From Aphanothece hegewaldii CCALA 016 (GTDB lineage: Bacteria; Cyanobacteriota; Cyanobacteriia; Cyanobacteriales; Microcystaceae), in contig NZ_PXOH01000006.1 in assembly GCF_003007785.1 (NCBI RefSeq), forward strand, positions 62,001 through 126,000: a stretch of DNA of 64,000 nt, in the 5' to 3' direction. Below the pieces are notes generated by a model. It ran no database searches. It had not been told where the DNA came from and saw only the letters and a program-made list of their open reading frames with translations. Positions 47,816-57,266 of the stretch are shown one piece after another. Position 1 is the stretch's first letter, and each line of letters begins with the position of its first letter. The position numbers were made by a program, and so were the translations under genes.

Positions 47816-48394
47816 ATGACAACAGTAGCAGTCGTTTACTTTTCAGGTTCAGATCATACTCATTTAATGGCTGAAGCGGTTGCAGCAGGGGCGAGTAAGG
47901 TTTCAGGAACTACAGTAGAATTACATCGTATCACAGGGGAACAAATTATTAAAGGACGGTGGAAAGATGACGCAATGATGGAAAAAATTAATCTTTCAGA
48001 TGCGATTATTTTTGGTTCACCGACTTATATGGGGGGTGTAGCCGCACAATTTAAGGCTTTTATTGATGCAGCGAGTGGCATTTGGGCGCGTCAAGGATGG
48101 AAAAACAAACTTGCAGGTGGTTTTACTCATTCGGGTTCTCCTAGCGGCGATAAAGAAGGAACATTACTTTATTTAGTCACCAATGCAGCACAACATAGTA
48201 TGATTTGGATTGGTTCTGGAGAGATGCGACAAAGCGATGGGACAAACCGTTTAGGATCTTATATAGGTGTGATGGGACAAGCTGATCCCGATTTTACAGG
48301 AACTAAACCCATTGAAGTTGACCCCGGTGATCTTAAAACATCCGAACTCTATGGACAACGTATCGCAGAATTAACGCAAAGTTTTAGAAAATGA
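47816..48394 (+). CDS. WrbA-like flavodoxin-fold NAD(P)H:quinone reductase
   Basis: 192 residues, flavodoxin fold. The FMN phosphate loop is VVYFSGSDHTHLMAEAV (6-22), the isoalloxazine loop FGSPTYMGGVAAQFKAFID (64-82) and the third loop GGFTHSGSPSGDKEGT. WrbA-type enzymes reduce quinones by two electrons using NAD(P)H, which limits oxidative stress. It overlaps the HxlR regulator gene by ATGA, which suggests that the regulator controls the pair. Confidence 0.82.
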   Translation: MTTVAVVYFSGSDHTHLMAEAVAAGASKVSGTTVELHRITGEQIIKGRWKDDAMMEKINLSDAIIFGSPTYMGGVAAQFKAFIDAASGIWARQGWKNKLAGGFTHSGSPSGDKEGTLLYLVTNAAQHSMIWIGSGEMRQSDGTNRLGSYIGVMGQADPDFTGTKPIEVDPGDLKTSELYGQRIAELTQSFRK

Positions 48395-48735
48395 CTCAAA
48401 CGCCTCGCTCTAGCTGTCCGATCGCTTGTACACTGGATTTAATAGGCGATCGATGGACGCTGCTGATCATCCGAGATATGATGTTTTTCAATAAACAGCG
48501 TTTTGAGGAATTTTTAGACTCGGCTGAGGGAATTTCGACCAATATACTCACAAATCGACTTAAGCTACTAGAAGAAACTGGTTTAGTCGAAAAACAACCC
48601 TATAGCAATCATTCTCGACGCATGAATTATTATCTCACCGAAAAAGGTCAAAGTCTGCGTCCTGTCATCAAAACAATGGTTGCATGGGGTTTAAAACATT
48701 TACCCGATACAAGAATTCCTGACACACAAACTTGA
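48391..48735 (+). CDS. HxlR-family transcriptional regulator
   Basis: 114 residues, winged helix-turn-helix. CPIACTLDLIGDRWTLLIIRDMMF (start and end cited) is the HxlR signature including the N-terminal Cys, followed by GISTNILTNRLKLLEETGLVEKQPYSNHSRRMNYYLTEKG (recognition helix and wing; cited in part). HxlR proteins are often redox, aldehyde or quinone sensors through the N-terminal Cys. Here Cys9 and Cys13 lie before the helix. It is translationally coupled to the upstream quinone reductase gene. Confidence 0.9.
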   Translation: MTQTPRSSCPIACTLDLIGDRWTLLIIRDMMFFNKQRFEEFLDSAEGISTNILTNRLKLLEETGLVEKQPYSNHSRRMNYYLTEKGQSLRPVIKTMVAWGLKHLPDTRIPDTQT

Positions 48736-48794
48736 ACTAAACAATAATTAATGATTAAATTAGGTCGAAGTTTAATTATTGACCCCAATCATCA

Positions 48795-50141
48795 ATGTTC
48801 TTTAAAAAAGCACTATTTCTCTATATTTATTTAGTACTAAATCTAATTGGAACTGCGCCGAGTTGGGGACAAACAAGAGATGAGAATGAACCAGAAACCC
48901 CCTCTTGTACGACCGCAGACTGTCTTAAACCAACAGAAGTAACGCCAGAACAACCGACTAATAATCGCCGAGAGATTATCCTTCCTAACCCAACTCAATT
49001 CAGATTGTCTGTATTTGGTAATCAAAAAAAAGGAGATTTTACATTCGGCTTTGGTCGCACTCTTCCTAATAATAGCGCACTCAAAGGAAGCTCACGTATA
49101 CCTGTTGTAAGTACTTTACAGAATTATCCAAGTATTTCGCCACAAGGTTTTGTTGGATACAGATTAGCGGAAAATCAAAGAATTGTCTTAGAAGGTGGAG
49201 GTAATACAAAATTCTTGGGAGGTGATCTCAGTTATAGCATTGCTCCTATAGATTCACAAGGAATTTATTCTATTAATATTCAATCTCAACGGGGTCGTTC
49301 TACAGTTTTCGGTGAAGGTGAAAATAATATTCGTTTACCGAATGACGATAAGACGTGGGTTTATCGTTATGGGGGAGGTGTTGAATATGCTCAACTCATT
49401 AATAATATTAATCTAGCTGTAGGGATTAACTATGAACGAATTTCGCTTCGTGATGGGATGTTTTCTAACCAAGTTTTTTCAAGAGATCAATTTGGCAATC
49501 AAATGACCGTCAGTGACCAGGGACAAGATGATTTAGTAACGCTCACTCTCGCTGGCTTATATTCTATCGTTAATAATGAATCCTATCCAACATCAGGAAC
49601 GAGAATTCGAGTCGGAGTTGAACAAGCATTACCCATTGGACAAGGTAGTATTGCTTATACTCAACTTGCGGGTAATATCTCCCAATTTATTCCACTCAAT
49701 CTTTTTGATAATAGCGAATCTTCCGATACATTAGTACTAAATATGCAAGCAGGAACCTATATCGGTGATGTTCCTCCCTATGATGCTTTTAGTATGGGAG
49801 GTAGTGATTCAATTCGGGGTTATAGTGAAGGTCAAGTCAGTTCAGGACGCACTTTTATTCAAGGTACGGTAGAATATCGTTCACCATCGTTATTTTCTTT
49901 CAGTATTTTTGAGCAAACAGTTGATACGAGAGGAATTATTTTTGTTGATTATGGCACAGATTTAGGCTCACAATATAGTGTGATAAGTCAACCTGGAATT
50001 GTTCGTGATAAACCAGGTTGGGGTGTTGGTTATGGTTTTGGGTTACATCTTGACACTACGATCGGTTTATTTCGCGTAGAATCAAGTTGGGGAAATCGAG
50101 GTGATTATTCTTTTGTTGTTCTAGTCGGCGATCGCTTCTAA
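48795..50141 (+). CDS. Omp85/BamA-family outer-membrane barrel lacking POTRA domains
   Basis: 448 residues. Signal peptide (hydrophobic core FLYIYLVLNLIGTA, cleavage near SWG-Q), a short Pro/Thr-rich linker (30-60), then a beta-barrel with alternating strands up to the C-terminal Phe (VLVGDRF). The Omp85 loop-6 motif is present as MGGSDSIRGYSEGQ. The N-terminus is far too short for POTRA domains, so this is a barrel-only member, like the short Omp85 proteins of chloroplast outer envelopes. It may move lipids or small molecules; its role is not known. The gene is followed 26 bases later by the hybrid kinase gene. Confidence 0.75.
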   Translation: MFFKKALFLYIYLVLNLIGTAPSWGQTRDENEPETPSCTTADCLKPTEVTPEQPTNNRREIILPNPTQFRLSVFGNQKKGDFTFGFGRTLPNNSALKGSSRIPVVSTLQNYPSISPQGFVGYRLAENQRIVLEGGGNTKFLGGDLSYSIAPIDSQGIYSINIQSQRGRSTVFGEGENNIRLPNDDKTWVYRYGGGVEYAQLINNINLAVGINYERISLRDGMFSNQVFSRDQFGNQMTVSDQGQDDLVTLTLAGLYSIVNNESYPTSGTRIRVGVEQALPIGQGSIAYTQLAGNISQFIPLNLFDNSESSDTLVLNMQAGTYIGDVPPYDAFSMGGSDSIRGYSEGQVSSGRTFIQGTVEYRSPSLFSFSIFEQTVDTRGIIFVDYGTDLGSQYSVISQPGIVRDKPGWGVGYGFGLHLDTTIGLFRVESSWGNRGDYSFVVLVGDRF

Positions 50142-50167
50142 AATAGAATAACGATAAGGTCTGAATT

Positions 50168-52576
50168 ATGTCTGACGAATTAGAAACGCCACCCACGGAT
50201 ATCGAATCTTTAAAAGCAGAATTAAAAAACCTGCGACAAATTCAGGAGGAATTAAAAGAAAGCAAAGAACGCTTTTCTATAATTCTAAAAGCAAATAATG
50301 ACGGGATTTGGGATTGGAATCTCAAAAGTAATAAAATATTTTATTCTCCCCGTTGGAAAGAAATGTTGGGTTATACAGAAGAAGATTTACCCAACCATCA
50401 TGAAACTTGGGTGAATTTACTCCATGAAGACGATCGTAATTATGCGGTTGAATTTTTGCAAGCCTATTTAGAGCGTAAAGTTGCATCTTATCGTCTTGAA
50501 TTTCGTCTACGCTGCAAAAATGGCGGCTATCAATGGATCTTATCACGAGGAAAAGCGATCTGGGATGAAAACGGCAATCCTGTCCGTTTTGCTGGTTCTC
50601 ATACGGATATTAGTGAAAGAAAGCATCGAGAAAGTATGCTGAAAAACTTAGCCACACGAGAACATATTCTTAGTGAAATTGCCCGACAATTACTCGATCA
50701 AGATTTTGAAATCGTGATTCAATCCATTTTACAAAAAATTGGTGAGTTTACTGGAAGTGAGCAAACTTATATTATTCGCTATGCAGACAATCAGCAAGAA
50801 TGGAGTATGTTTTATGAATGGTGCAATCCGAAAAACCCTCAGCTAAAATCTAGATTAGAACAGTATCAAAATCAGACCGTTAATACATTTCCTTGGTTTG
50901 CTGAACAGCTATTAAATAGTCAACCGATTAAAATTAATAATATTGCGGATATTCCTGATTCTGCTATTCAAGAAAAAGAATTGATTAGTAACAGTTTAAA
51001 CCCAAATTGGCTCATCGTCCCTATGACAACTTCTAAAAAAATTGTGGGTTATTTAGGTTTAGAAGCATCAATCGCTAGATATTGGACAACAGAAGATGTT
51101 AACTGGTTAAAATTAGTTGGTGAATTTATTGCCATCGCACAAGCAAGATCGGAAGCTGAAAAAGCCCTCAAAATCGCTAAAGAAAAAGCAGATACAGCCA
51201 ATCAAGCTAAAAGTGAATTTTTGGCGAATATGAGTCATGAATTGAGAACGCCATTAAATGCTATTTTGGGTTTTACTCAAGTCTTGAATCGAGATAATAG
51301 TTTAAACAAAGAACAACAGGAAAATCTAAATATTATTAATCGAAGTGGTGAACATTTATTAATTTTAATTAATGACATCTTGGAAATGTCTAAAATTGAA
51401 GCCGGAAGAATAACATATTATCCCCAAAATATTGATTTACATATTTTATTAGAAACCGTTCAAGATATGTTTAGTCTGAAAGCCAAAGCGAAACATCTAA
51501 AATTAATATTTTATTCAGCATTTGTCCCCCAATATATTTATACAGATGAAGGAAAATTACGACAAGTTATTATTAATTTGCTGAGTAATGCCATTAAATT
51601 TACGAATAAAGGTAGTGTTACACTACGAGTAAAAATAGCAGAATATCTAGAAAATAAGTCAAAAATACGATTAGTTTTTGAAGTAGAAGACACAGGAATT
51701 GGTATAGATCCAAGTGAAAAAGATAAATTATTTGAAGCATTTGGACAAACAAAAACAGGGTTAAATTCACAACAAGGAACAGGTTTAGGTTTATCAATTA
51801 GTAAAAATTTTGTACAATTGATGGGCGGAAAAATACAAGTTAAAAGCAGTTTAGGAAAAGGAAGTTTATTTATATTCGATATTATTGCTGAAATAGCTCA
51901 TCAAAAAGAACTCAAAAAATGTGAGATAAAACGTCAAGTGATTGGTTTAGCTTCTGAGCAACAATTTTATCGAATTTTAGTCATAGATAATCATTTAGAA
52001 AGTCGTATTTTACTCGTTAAACTTTTAACATATGTGGGGTTTTTAGTCAAGGAAACAAATCAAAAAAAAGAAGCGATCGCACTTTGTAAAAACTGGAAAC
52101 CTCATTTAATTCTCATTGATTTAGAAAATGAAGCAATTCAGGAAATAAAAAAATTAGACCATGAGCAAAAAATAATTATTATTGCTTTAACTGCAAGTGC
52201 ATTTAAAGAAGAGTTTAATCAGATAAAATTAACCTATAATGACTTTATCCAAAAACCAATTCAAGAAGATTTACTTTTTTTTAAAATTGCTCAATATTTA
52301 AAAGTAACTTATATATATGACGAGAAATCATCTCAAAAAACTAATCATTTGAACACTTCTATAAATTATCCAGATATAGCCACAAACCAACTAAAATTAA
52401 TGCCTAAAGAATGGCGACAACAACTCAAAAAAGCAACTCAAGAATGTAGTGATGATACCATTTTAGAATTAGTCAAAAAAATCCCTCTAGAATATTCAGA
52501 CTTAGCTAAAATTATACAAGAATTAACTCATGATTTTTTATTTGATTCAATTCTTAACTTATTTGATGAAGATTAA
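50168..52576 (+). CDS. Hybrid sensor histidine kinase (PAS-GAF-HisKA-HATPase-REC)
   Basis: 802 residues, cytosolic. Coiled coil (10-35), PAS/PAC (about 36-155), GAF (about 165-335), HisKA with His357 (NMSHELRTPLNAILG), HATPase (N-box NLLSNAIKF, G1 VEDTGIGID, G2 GTGLGLSISK), then a receiver domain (about 600-720). The receiver keeps the phosphoacceptor Asp (LILIDL) and the Lys (FIQKPI), but the first acidic pair reads IDN and the MP-containing loop is shortened, so it may signal weakly. The C-terminal 60 residues (MPKEWRQQLKKATQECSDD) form the helical tail common in cyanobacterial hybrid kinases. The next gene, 6 bases away, is its likely partner. Confidence 0.9.
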   Translation: MSDELETPPTDIESLKAELKNLRQIQEELKESKERFSIILKANNDGIWDWNLKSNKIFYSPRWKEMLGYTEEDLPNHHETWVNLLHEDDRNYAVEFLQAYLERKVASYRLEFRLRCKNGGYQWILSRGKAIWDENGNPVRFAGSHTDISERKHRESMLKNLATREHILSEIARQLLDQDFEIVIQSILQKIGEFTGSEQTYIIRYADNQQEWSMFYEWCNPKNPQLKSRLEQYQNQTVNTFPWFAEQLLNSQPIKINNIADIPDSAIQEKELISNSLNPNWLIVPMTTSKKIVGYLGLEASIARYWTTEDVNWLKLVGEFIAIAQARSEAEKALKIAKEKADTANQAKSEFLANMSHELRTPLNAILGFTQVLNRDNSLNKEQQENLNIINRSGEHLLILINDILEMSKIEAGRITYYPQNIDLHILLETVQDMFSLKAKAKHLKLIFYSAFVPQYIYTDEGKLRQVIINLLSNAIKFTNKGSVTLRVKIAEYLENKSKIRLVFEVEDTGIGIDPSEKDKLFEAFGQTKTGLNSQQGTGLGLSISKNFVQLMGGKIQVKSSLGKGSLFIFDIIAEIAHQKELKKCEIKRQVIGLASEQQFYRILVIDNHLESRILLVKLLTYVGFLVKETNQKKEAIALCKNWKPHLILIDLENEAIQEIKKLDHEQKIIIIALTASAFKEEFNQIKLTYNDFIQKPIQEDLLFFKIAQYLKVTYIYDEKSSQKTNHLNTSINYPDIATNQLKLMPKEWRQQLKKATQECSDDTILELVKKIPLEYSDLAKIIQELTHDFLFDSILNLFDED

Positions 52577-52582
52577 ATAATT

Positions 52583-53719
52583 ATGTTAAAGAAAAATATT
52601 TTAATTGTTGATGATCAAGCTGATAATCTGAGACTTTTAGATTTAATACTTACTAAAAGTGGCTATAAAGTTAGAAAAGCACTCAATGGTAAAACCGCAA
52701 TTAATACCGTCAAAATAACTTCACCAGATTTAATTTTACTTGATATTAAAATGCCTGAAATGAACGGTTATGAGGTTTGCCAATTTTTAAAAGCAGATGA
52801 AAATACTAAAGATATTCCGATTATTTTTATTAGTGCATTAAATGATGTATTAGATAAAGTAAAAGCGTTTAAAGTCGGTGGTTTAGACTATATTACTAAA
52901 CCATTTCAAGAAGAAGAAGTAATAGCTAGAGTAGAAAATCAACTTACCATTAGATGGCAAAAAAAACAACTTGAAAAAGAAATAGAACAAAGACAAAAAA
53001 CTGAAGAACGTTTACGGTTTTATCTACACGCCGTTTCTCATGATTTACGAAATCCTGTAATCGGTTTAACAATGATTCTCAACAACCTTTTAGAATCACC
53101 TACAATAACGGAAAAATCACTAAATATTTCCCTTTCACGTTCCATTTTAGAACAAATGAAAAATAGTTGCGATCGTCAACTTAAACTCATTAACTTATTA
53201 GTCGAAACTCAACAATATTCACTCTGGGAAATGTCCTTAAAATGTGAACCTATAAACCTTTATTCACTCACACAAGAAATTATTACAGAATGGCTGCCTA
53301 TCTTAGAAGAAAATCAAGCCATACTCATTAATAATATCTCTCCAGATTGTCCTTTAATTAAAGCTGATCCTCATCAAATATGGCGAGTTTATGAAAATTT
53401 ATTATCGAATGCCATAAAATATAATACAACTGGATTAGAAATTACTTTGAATGCCGAAATTATCGAAAATAAATTAATCAATCAACCTTCAATGATGCGG
53501 TGTTTAGTCTCAGATAATGGCGTGGGTATGAATATTGAGCAAGCGAAGAATTTATTTACACCCTATTATCGAGGAGAAAACACACAACGCGATATAGGAT
53601 TAGGTTTAGGCTTATATTTATGTCATCAAATTATTCAGGCGCATGGTGGTACAATTGAAGTAATCACTCAACCTCAAAAGGGTACACAATTTTGTTTTAC
53701 TTTACCACTTTCTAATTAA
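52583..53719 (+). CDS. Receiver-linked histidine kinase (REC-HisKA-HATPase)
   Basis: 378 residues. N-terminal receiver domain complete: DD (VDDQ), phosphoacceptor Asp53 in LLDIKMPEMNG, Thr/Ser ISAL, Lys in ITKPF. A coiled coil leads to HisKA with His153 (AVSHDLRNPVIGL) and a HATPase (NLLSNAIKYN, SDNGVGMN, GLGLGLYLCHQI). Receiver-first kinases take phosphate or protein contacts from an upstream kinase; the adjacent hybrid kinase (6-base gap) is the obvious candidate. The output target is unknown. The gene is followed 3 bases later by holA, so the three may share a transcript. Confidence 0.9.
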   Translation: MLKKNILIVDDQADNLRLLDLILTKSGYKVRKALNGKTAINTVKITSPDLILLDIKMPEMNGYEVCQFLKADENTKDIPIIFISALNDVLDKVKAFKVGGLDYITKPFQEEEVIARVENQLTIRWQKKQLEKEIEQRQKTEERLRFYLHAVSHDLRNPVIGLTMILNNLLESPTITEKSLNISLSRSILEQMKNSCDRQLKLINLLVETQQYSLWEMSLKCEPINLYSLTQEIITEWLPILEENQAILINNISPDCPLIKADPHQIWRVYENLLSNAIKYNTTGLEITLNAEIIENKLINQPSMMRCLVSDNGVGMNIEQAKNLFTPYYRGENTQRDIGLGLGLYLCHQIIQAHGGTIEVITQPQKGTQFCFTLPLSN

Positions 53720-53722
53720 AAA

Positions 53723-54709
53723 ATGCCTACATACTTATATTGGGGAGAAGATGACTTTACCTTGTCAAAAGCAGTTCAAGAACTCCAAAAAAAAGTGTTA
53801 GATCCCAACTGGTTACAATTTAATTATGAGCAAATTGCAGGAAATCAAGCAGATAGTTTATTTCAAGCCTTAAATTTAGCAATGACACCCGTTTTTGGCA
53901 TGGGCGAGCGCTTAATTTGGTTAAAAGAAACCAGTATTTTTCAAAATTGCTCGGATGATTTACTAAAAGAATTACAAAGAACTCTCCCAAATATTCCTCT
54001 TACCTCACATTTACTGTTTACCACAAGTAAAAAACCCGATGGAAGACTCAAATCATCAAAAATTGTCCAAGACTATGCTCAAATTCAGGAATTTTCTTTA
54101 ATTCCACCTTGGCAAATTGAAGAAATAACCAAGCAAGTTCAAAAAATAGCTCAAGAAATAGGTGTAAAATTAACCCCAGATGCCCTACAATTTCTAGCGG
54201 AGGCAATAGGGAATAATACAAGGCAAATTTATCAAGAGTTAGAAAAATTAGCCCTTTATAGTCAGACTGTTTCTAAACCCTTAGAGAAAAAAGATCTAAC
54301 TTCCTTAGTTAATATAGCCACCCAAAGCAGTTTACAATTAGCGACAACTATTCGACAAGGAGATGGCGCAAAAGCACTTTTAATTATCTCTGATTTACTT
54401 AACTGTAATGAAGTTCCTTTAAGAATTATAGCGACATTAGTCGGTCAGTTCCGCACATGGACAATCATCAAACTTTATTTAGAAGCAAATGAAAAAGATG
54501 ATACAGTTATTGCTAAAGCAGCCGAAATCAATAACCCAAAACGAATTTATTTTCTTAAAAAAGAAGTCCAATCAGTTTCATCACACAAATTATTAACAAG
54601 TTTATCAATATTACTAGACCTAGAACTCAGTTTAAAACGAGGTGCCGAACCATTAGCTACACTACAAACTAAAGTTCTTGAACTGTGTCATTTATTCAAA
54701 AAATCTTAA
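53723..54709 (+). CDS. holA: DNA polymerase III delta subunit
   Basis: 328 residues, full length. PTYLYWGEDDFTLSKAVQELQKK opens the AAA-like domain I (start and end cited); ITKQVQKIAQEIGVKLTPDALQFLAEAIGNNTRQIYQELEKLALY (cited for domain II) and the C-terminal collar FRTWTIIKLYLEA...LELSLKRG are recognisable. Delta opens the sliding clamp as part of the clamp loader. It starts 3 bases after the receiver-kinase gene. Confidence 0.88.
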   Translation: MPTYLYWGEDDFTLSKAVQELQKKVLDPNWLQFNYEQIAGNQADSLFQALNLAMTPVFGMGERLIWLKETSIFQNCSDDLLKELQRTLPNIPLTSHLLFTTSKKPDGRLKSSKIVQDYAQIQEFSLIPPWQIEEITKQVQKIAQEIGVKLTPDALQFLAEAIGNNTRQIYQELEKLALYSQTVSKPLEKKDLTSLVNIATQSSLQLATTIRQGDGAKALLIISDLLNCNEVPLRIIATLVGQFRTWTIIKLYLEANEKDDTVIAKAAEINNPKRIYFLKKEVQSVSSHKLLTSLSILLDLELSLKRGAEPLATLQTKVLELCHLFKKS

Positions 54710-55027
54710 ATCCAAAGAAGAAAAAGACAGTTAGCGTACAAAAGAGGATAGCCGATTTAATAGGGTTGGTTGTCATTCTACTGCAAAGGCACGAAGATCG
54801 AAAACCTATTACATTAGAAAAATAAATTGCTTGGAACCCCCTTGCTTTCGTCTAGTCTATCCTTTAGTGAGATAGCTAACTGTTTTTTCGATTGTTCCCT
54901 AACCATCCATCATTCTCGTAAAAATTCTAGAACAGTACAACCGAAGTTTAGGATCTTAAGCAAATTCGCTGTTAGATTTCTAATTTTTTTCTTTAAAATA
55001 GCTTTATTCTAAGTTTCCTTTCTAGCG
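54710..55027. other. Intergenic region, 318 bp
   Basis: AT-rich, T-rich towards the next gene. One in-frame stretch (54827-55012) has low-complexity Ser/Phe composition and no family likeness, so I do not call it a gene. No RNA gene or clear hairpin is supported. Confidence 0.5.
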
Positions 55028-56269
55028 ATGAAATTATTAATATTGAGCAATGGTCACGGTGAAGACGAAATAGCCGTACGCATAGCCGAACAATTACAAT
55101 TACTATCAAATCAGCTTGAATTAGTAGCATTTCCCCTAGTCGGTACAGGAAAAGCTTATCACTCTCTTAATATTCCCATCCGAGGCCCTGTTCAATCCAT
55201 GCCATCGGGTGGATTTATTTATATGGATGGGCGACAATTGTTAGGAGATGTTCAAAAAGGATTACTTCAACTCACCTTAGCACAACATCAAACCGTCCGT
55301 CGTTGGAGTTTAGAGGGTGGAAGAATTTTAGCAGTTGGCGATATCTTACCCGTTTTGTTAGCTTGGTTAAGTAATACAGATTATGCTTTTGTTGGAACTG
55401 CTAAATCTGAATATTACTTGCGCGATGAACAAGGATGGCTACCTCAAACATCTAGTTTAGAAAGACGTTTGGGATCATATTATTTTCCTTGGGAACGATG
55501 GTTAATGAGTCGCCCTCGGTGTAAAGCGGTTTTTCCCAGAGATACCTTAACTTCTAAGATTTTACAACAGTGGCCAATTCCCGTTTATGATTTGGGTAAT
55601 CCGATGATGGATGGATTAGAAAATCAGATCAGTTCTACTGGGAATATAAGCAAAGAATCTCTTACCGTCGTTTTGTTACCGGGTTCACGTGCGCCTGAAG
55701 CCTATCGTAACTGGGAAATCATTTTACAATCCCTTGAAAATATTATTCTAGCACTCAAAGGTTATCGAATTACTTTTTTAGCTGCGATTGCGCCATCCTT
55801 ATCTATTGATTCGTTTCAAGTACCACTTTTAGCCCATAATTGGCATCCGAAACCCCTAGAACAGCTACACATTTCTTTAAATGATCCTAACGCTTTAGCC
55901 TTCACCTACAATCACAAGATTAATTTAATTCTCTCGCAAAATGCTTATACAGAGTGTCTCGGTTTAGGGAATATTGCGATCGCTATGGCAGGAACGGCAA
56001 CCGAACAGTTTGTCGGACTCGGTAAACCTGCCATTATTATACCTGGCGAAGGGCCACAATTTACCCTGCAATTCGCCCAAAATCAAACCCGTTTGCTCGG
56101 TTGTTCCGTGATTTTAGTCCCGCAACCTCAACAAGTTGGTCATACCTTAAAAGCTATTTTAAACGATCCCGATCGTTGGCAAGAAATCGACATCGTAGGA
56201 AAGCGTCGCATGGGAAAACCTGGTGCCGCATTACGGATCGCTCGTTTAACCTTAGAAAAATTATTTTAA
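55028..56269 (+). CDS. Lipid-A-disaccharide-synthase-related protein
   Basis: 413 residues. It matches the cyanobacterial family (TIGR03492) related to LpxB: LILSNGHGEDEIAVRIAEQL (part) at the N-terminus, PSGGFIYMDGRQLLGDVQKGL (part), VGDILPVLLAW, and a C-terminal GT-B nucleotide-sugar region (MAGTATEQFVGLGKPAIIIPGEGPQF, cited in part). It is longer than LpxB and lacks its exact motifs, so the sugar-lipid it makes is open; a cyanobacterial glycolipid is plausible. Monocistronic, with tRNA-Phe 64 bases downstream. Confidence 0.8.
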   Translation: MKLLILSNGHGEDEIAVRIAEQLQLLSNQLELVAFPLVGTGKAYHSLNIPIRGPVQSMPSGGFIYMDGRQLLGDVQKGLLQLTLAQHQTVRRWSLEGGRILAVGDILPVLLAWLSNTDYAFVGTAKSEYYLRDEQGWLPQTSSLERRLGSYYFPWERWLMSRPRCKAVFPRDTLTSKILQQWPIPVYDLGNPMMDGLENQISSTGNISKESLTVVLLPGSRAPEAYRNWEIILQSLENIILALKGYRITFLAAIAPSLSIDSFQVPLLAHNWHPKPLEQLHISLNDPNALAFTYNHKINLILSQNAYTECLGLGNIAIAMAGTATEQFVGLGKPAIIIPGEGPQFTLQFAQNQTRLLGCSVILVPQPQQVGHTLKAILNDPDRWQEIDIVGKRRMGKPGAALRIARLTLEKLF

Positions 56270-56333
56270 AATATGGCTTGCATTTTCCAAATTTGTTTGC
56301 TATGCTAGTTAAGCATGAAAAAAGTTATGTCTC

Positions 56334-56406
<73 letters not shown>

Positions 56407-56520
56407 TTATTATTTTAATTGATATTAGTCTGAATAAGGCGAATGGCATTTGTATACCTTTGCTCTAAACAAAAGGCTAGAATGAGAAGAGTATTAAGAA
56501 AAATTAAAATCTCTAAACAA

Positions 56521-57225
56521 ATGGATCAAAATAGCCTAGCCCAAATATCGGCTCAACTCGATAGCCCTAACTCCAAAGATCGTCTTTTAGCCTTAGCTTC
56601 ATTAAGACATATTCCTGCTGAAGATGCTGTGCCTTTGATCAAAAAAGTTCTTTATGATGAGATACTTCCAGTTCGCTCTATGGCTGTTTTTGCCCTCGGA
56701 GTCAAACAAACCGACGAATGCTATCCTATTTTAATCAATTTGTTAGAATCCGATCCCGATTATGGTATTAGAGCAGATGCGGCGGGTGCGTTAGGATATT
56801 TAGAAGATGGGCGAGCTTTTGAACCTTTAGTTAGAGCATTCTATGAAGATACAGAATGGTTAGTACGGTTTAGTGCGGCGGTTTCTTTGGGAAATCTTAA
56901 AGATATTCGCGCTAGAGAAGTTTTACTCAAAGCTTTAGAGAGTGAGGAAACTGTACTCAAACAGGCAGCGATCGCAGCATTAGGCGAAATTAAAGCCGTT
57001 GATACTGTTGATCAGATCCTTCGGTTTGCGTCTTCTGATGATTGGTTGATCCGCCAACGACTTGCAGAAGCGTTAGGATCTTTAGAGAGTGAAAAAAGTC
57101 TATCAGCATTGAGATTTCTAGCAAAAGACGATCATTCTCAAGTCAGTGAAGCAGCAAGATTATCTTTAGAAAAATTAGAAGCCGAACTATCCGAGTTGAA
57201 AAAAGCAAGCGACCCGATGGCGTAA
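56521..57225 (+). CDS. nblB: NblB-type HEAT-repeat protein (phycobilisome degradation)
   Basis: 234 residues from ATG 56521, which aligns with the usual family start; in-frame starts upstream (56443, 56482) would add a basic extension. Five to six HEAT/PBS-lyase repeats fill the protein (SMAVFALGVKQTDECYPILINLLESDPDYGIRADAAGALGYL, cited for its two ends, then WLVRFSAAVSLGNL). NblB-type proteins are required for phycobilisome breakdown, probably by handling bilins of phycocyanin. The neighbour 41 bases downstream is a bilin lyase of the CpcS family, so the two form a plausible bilin-handling pair. Confidence 0.82.
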   Translation: MDQNSLAQISAQLDSPNSKDRLLALASLRHIPAEDAVPLIKKVLYDEILPVRSMAVFALGVKQTDECYPILINLLESDPDYGIRADAAGALGYLEDGRAFEPLVRAFYEDTEWLVRFSAAVSLGNLKDIRAREVLLKALESEETVLKQAAIAALGEIKAVDTVDQILRFASSDDWLIRQRLAEALGSLESEKSLSALRFLAKDDHSQVSEAARLSLEKLEAELSELKKASDPMA

Positions 57226-57266
57226 AATTGATTCATAGCTAGATCTAACACGAGATTACACGATTC

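Noticed and set aside
54827-55012. 61-codon open frame before the lipid-A-synthase-related gene
   Set aside because: No family likeness, Ser/Phe-rich, and no ribosome binding site.
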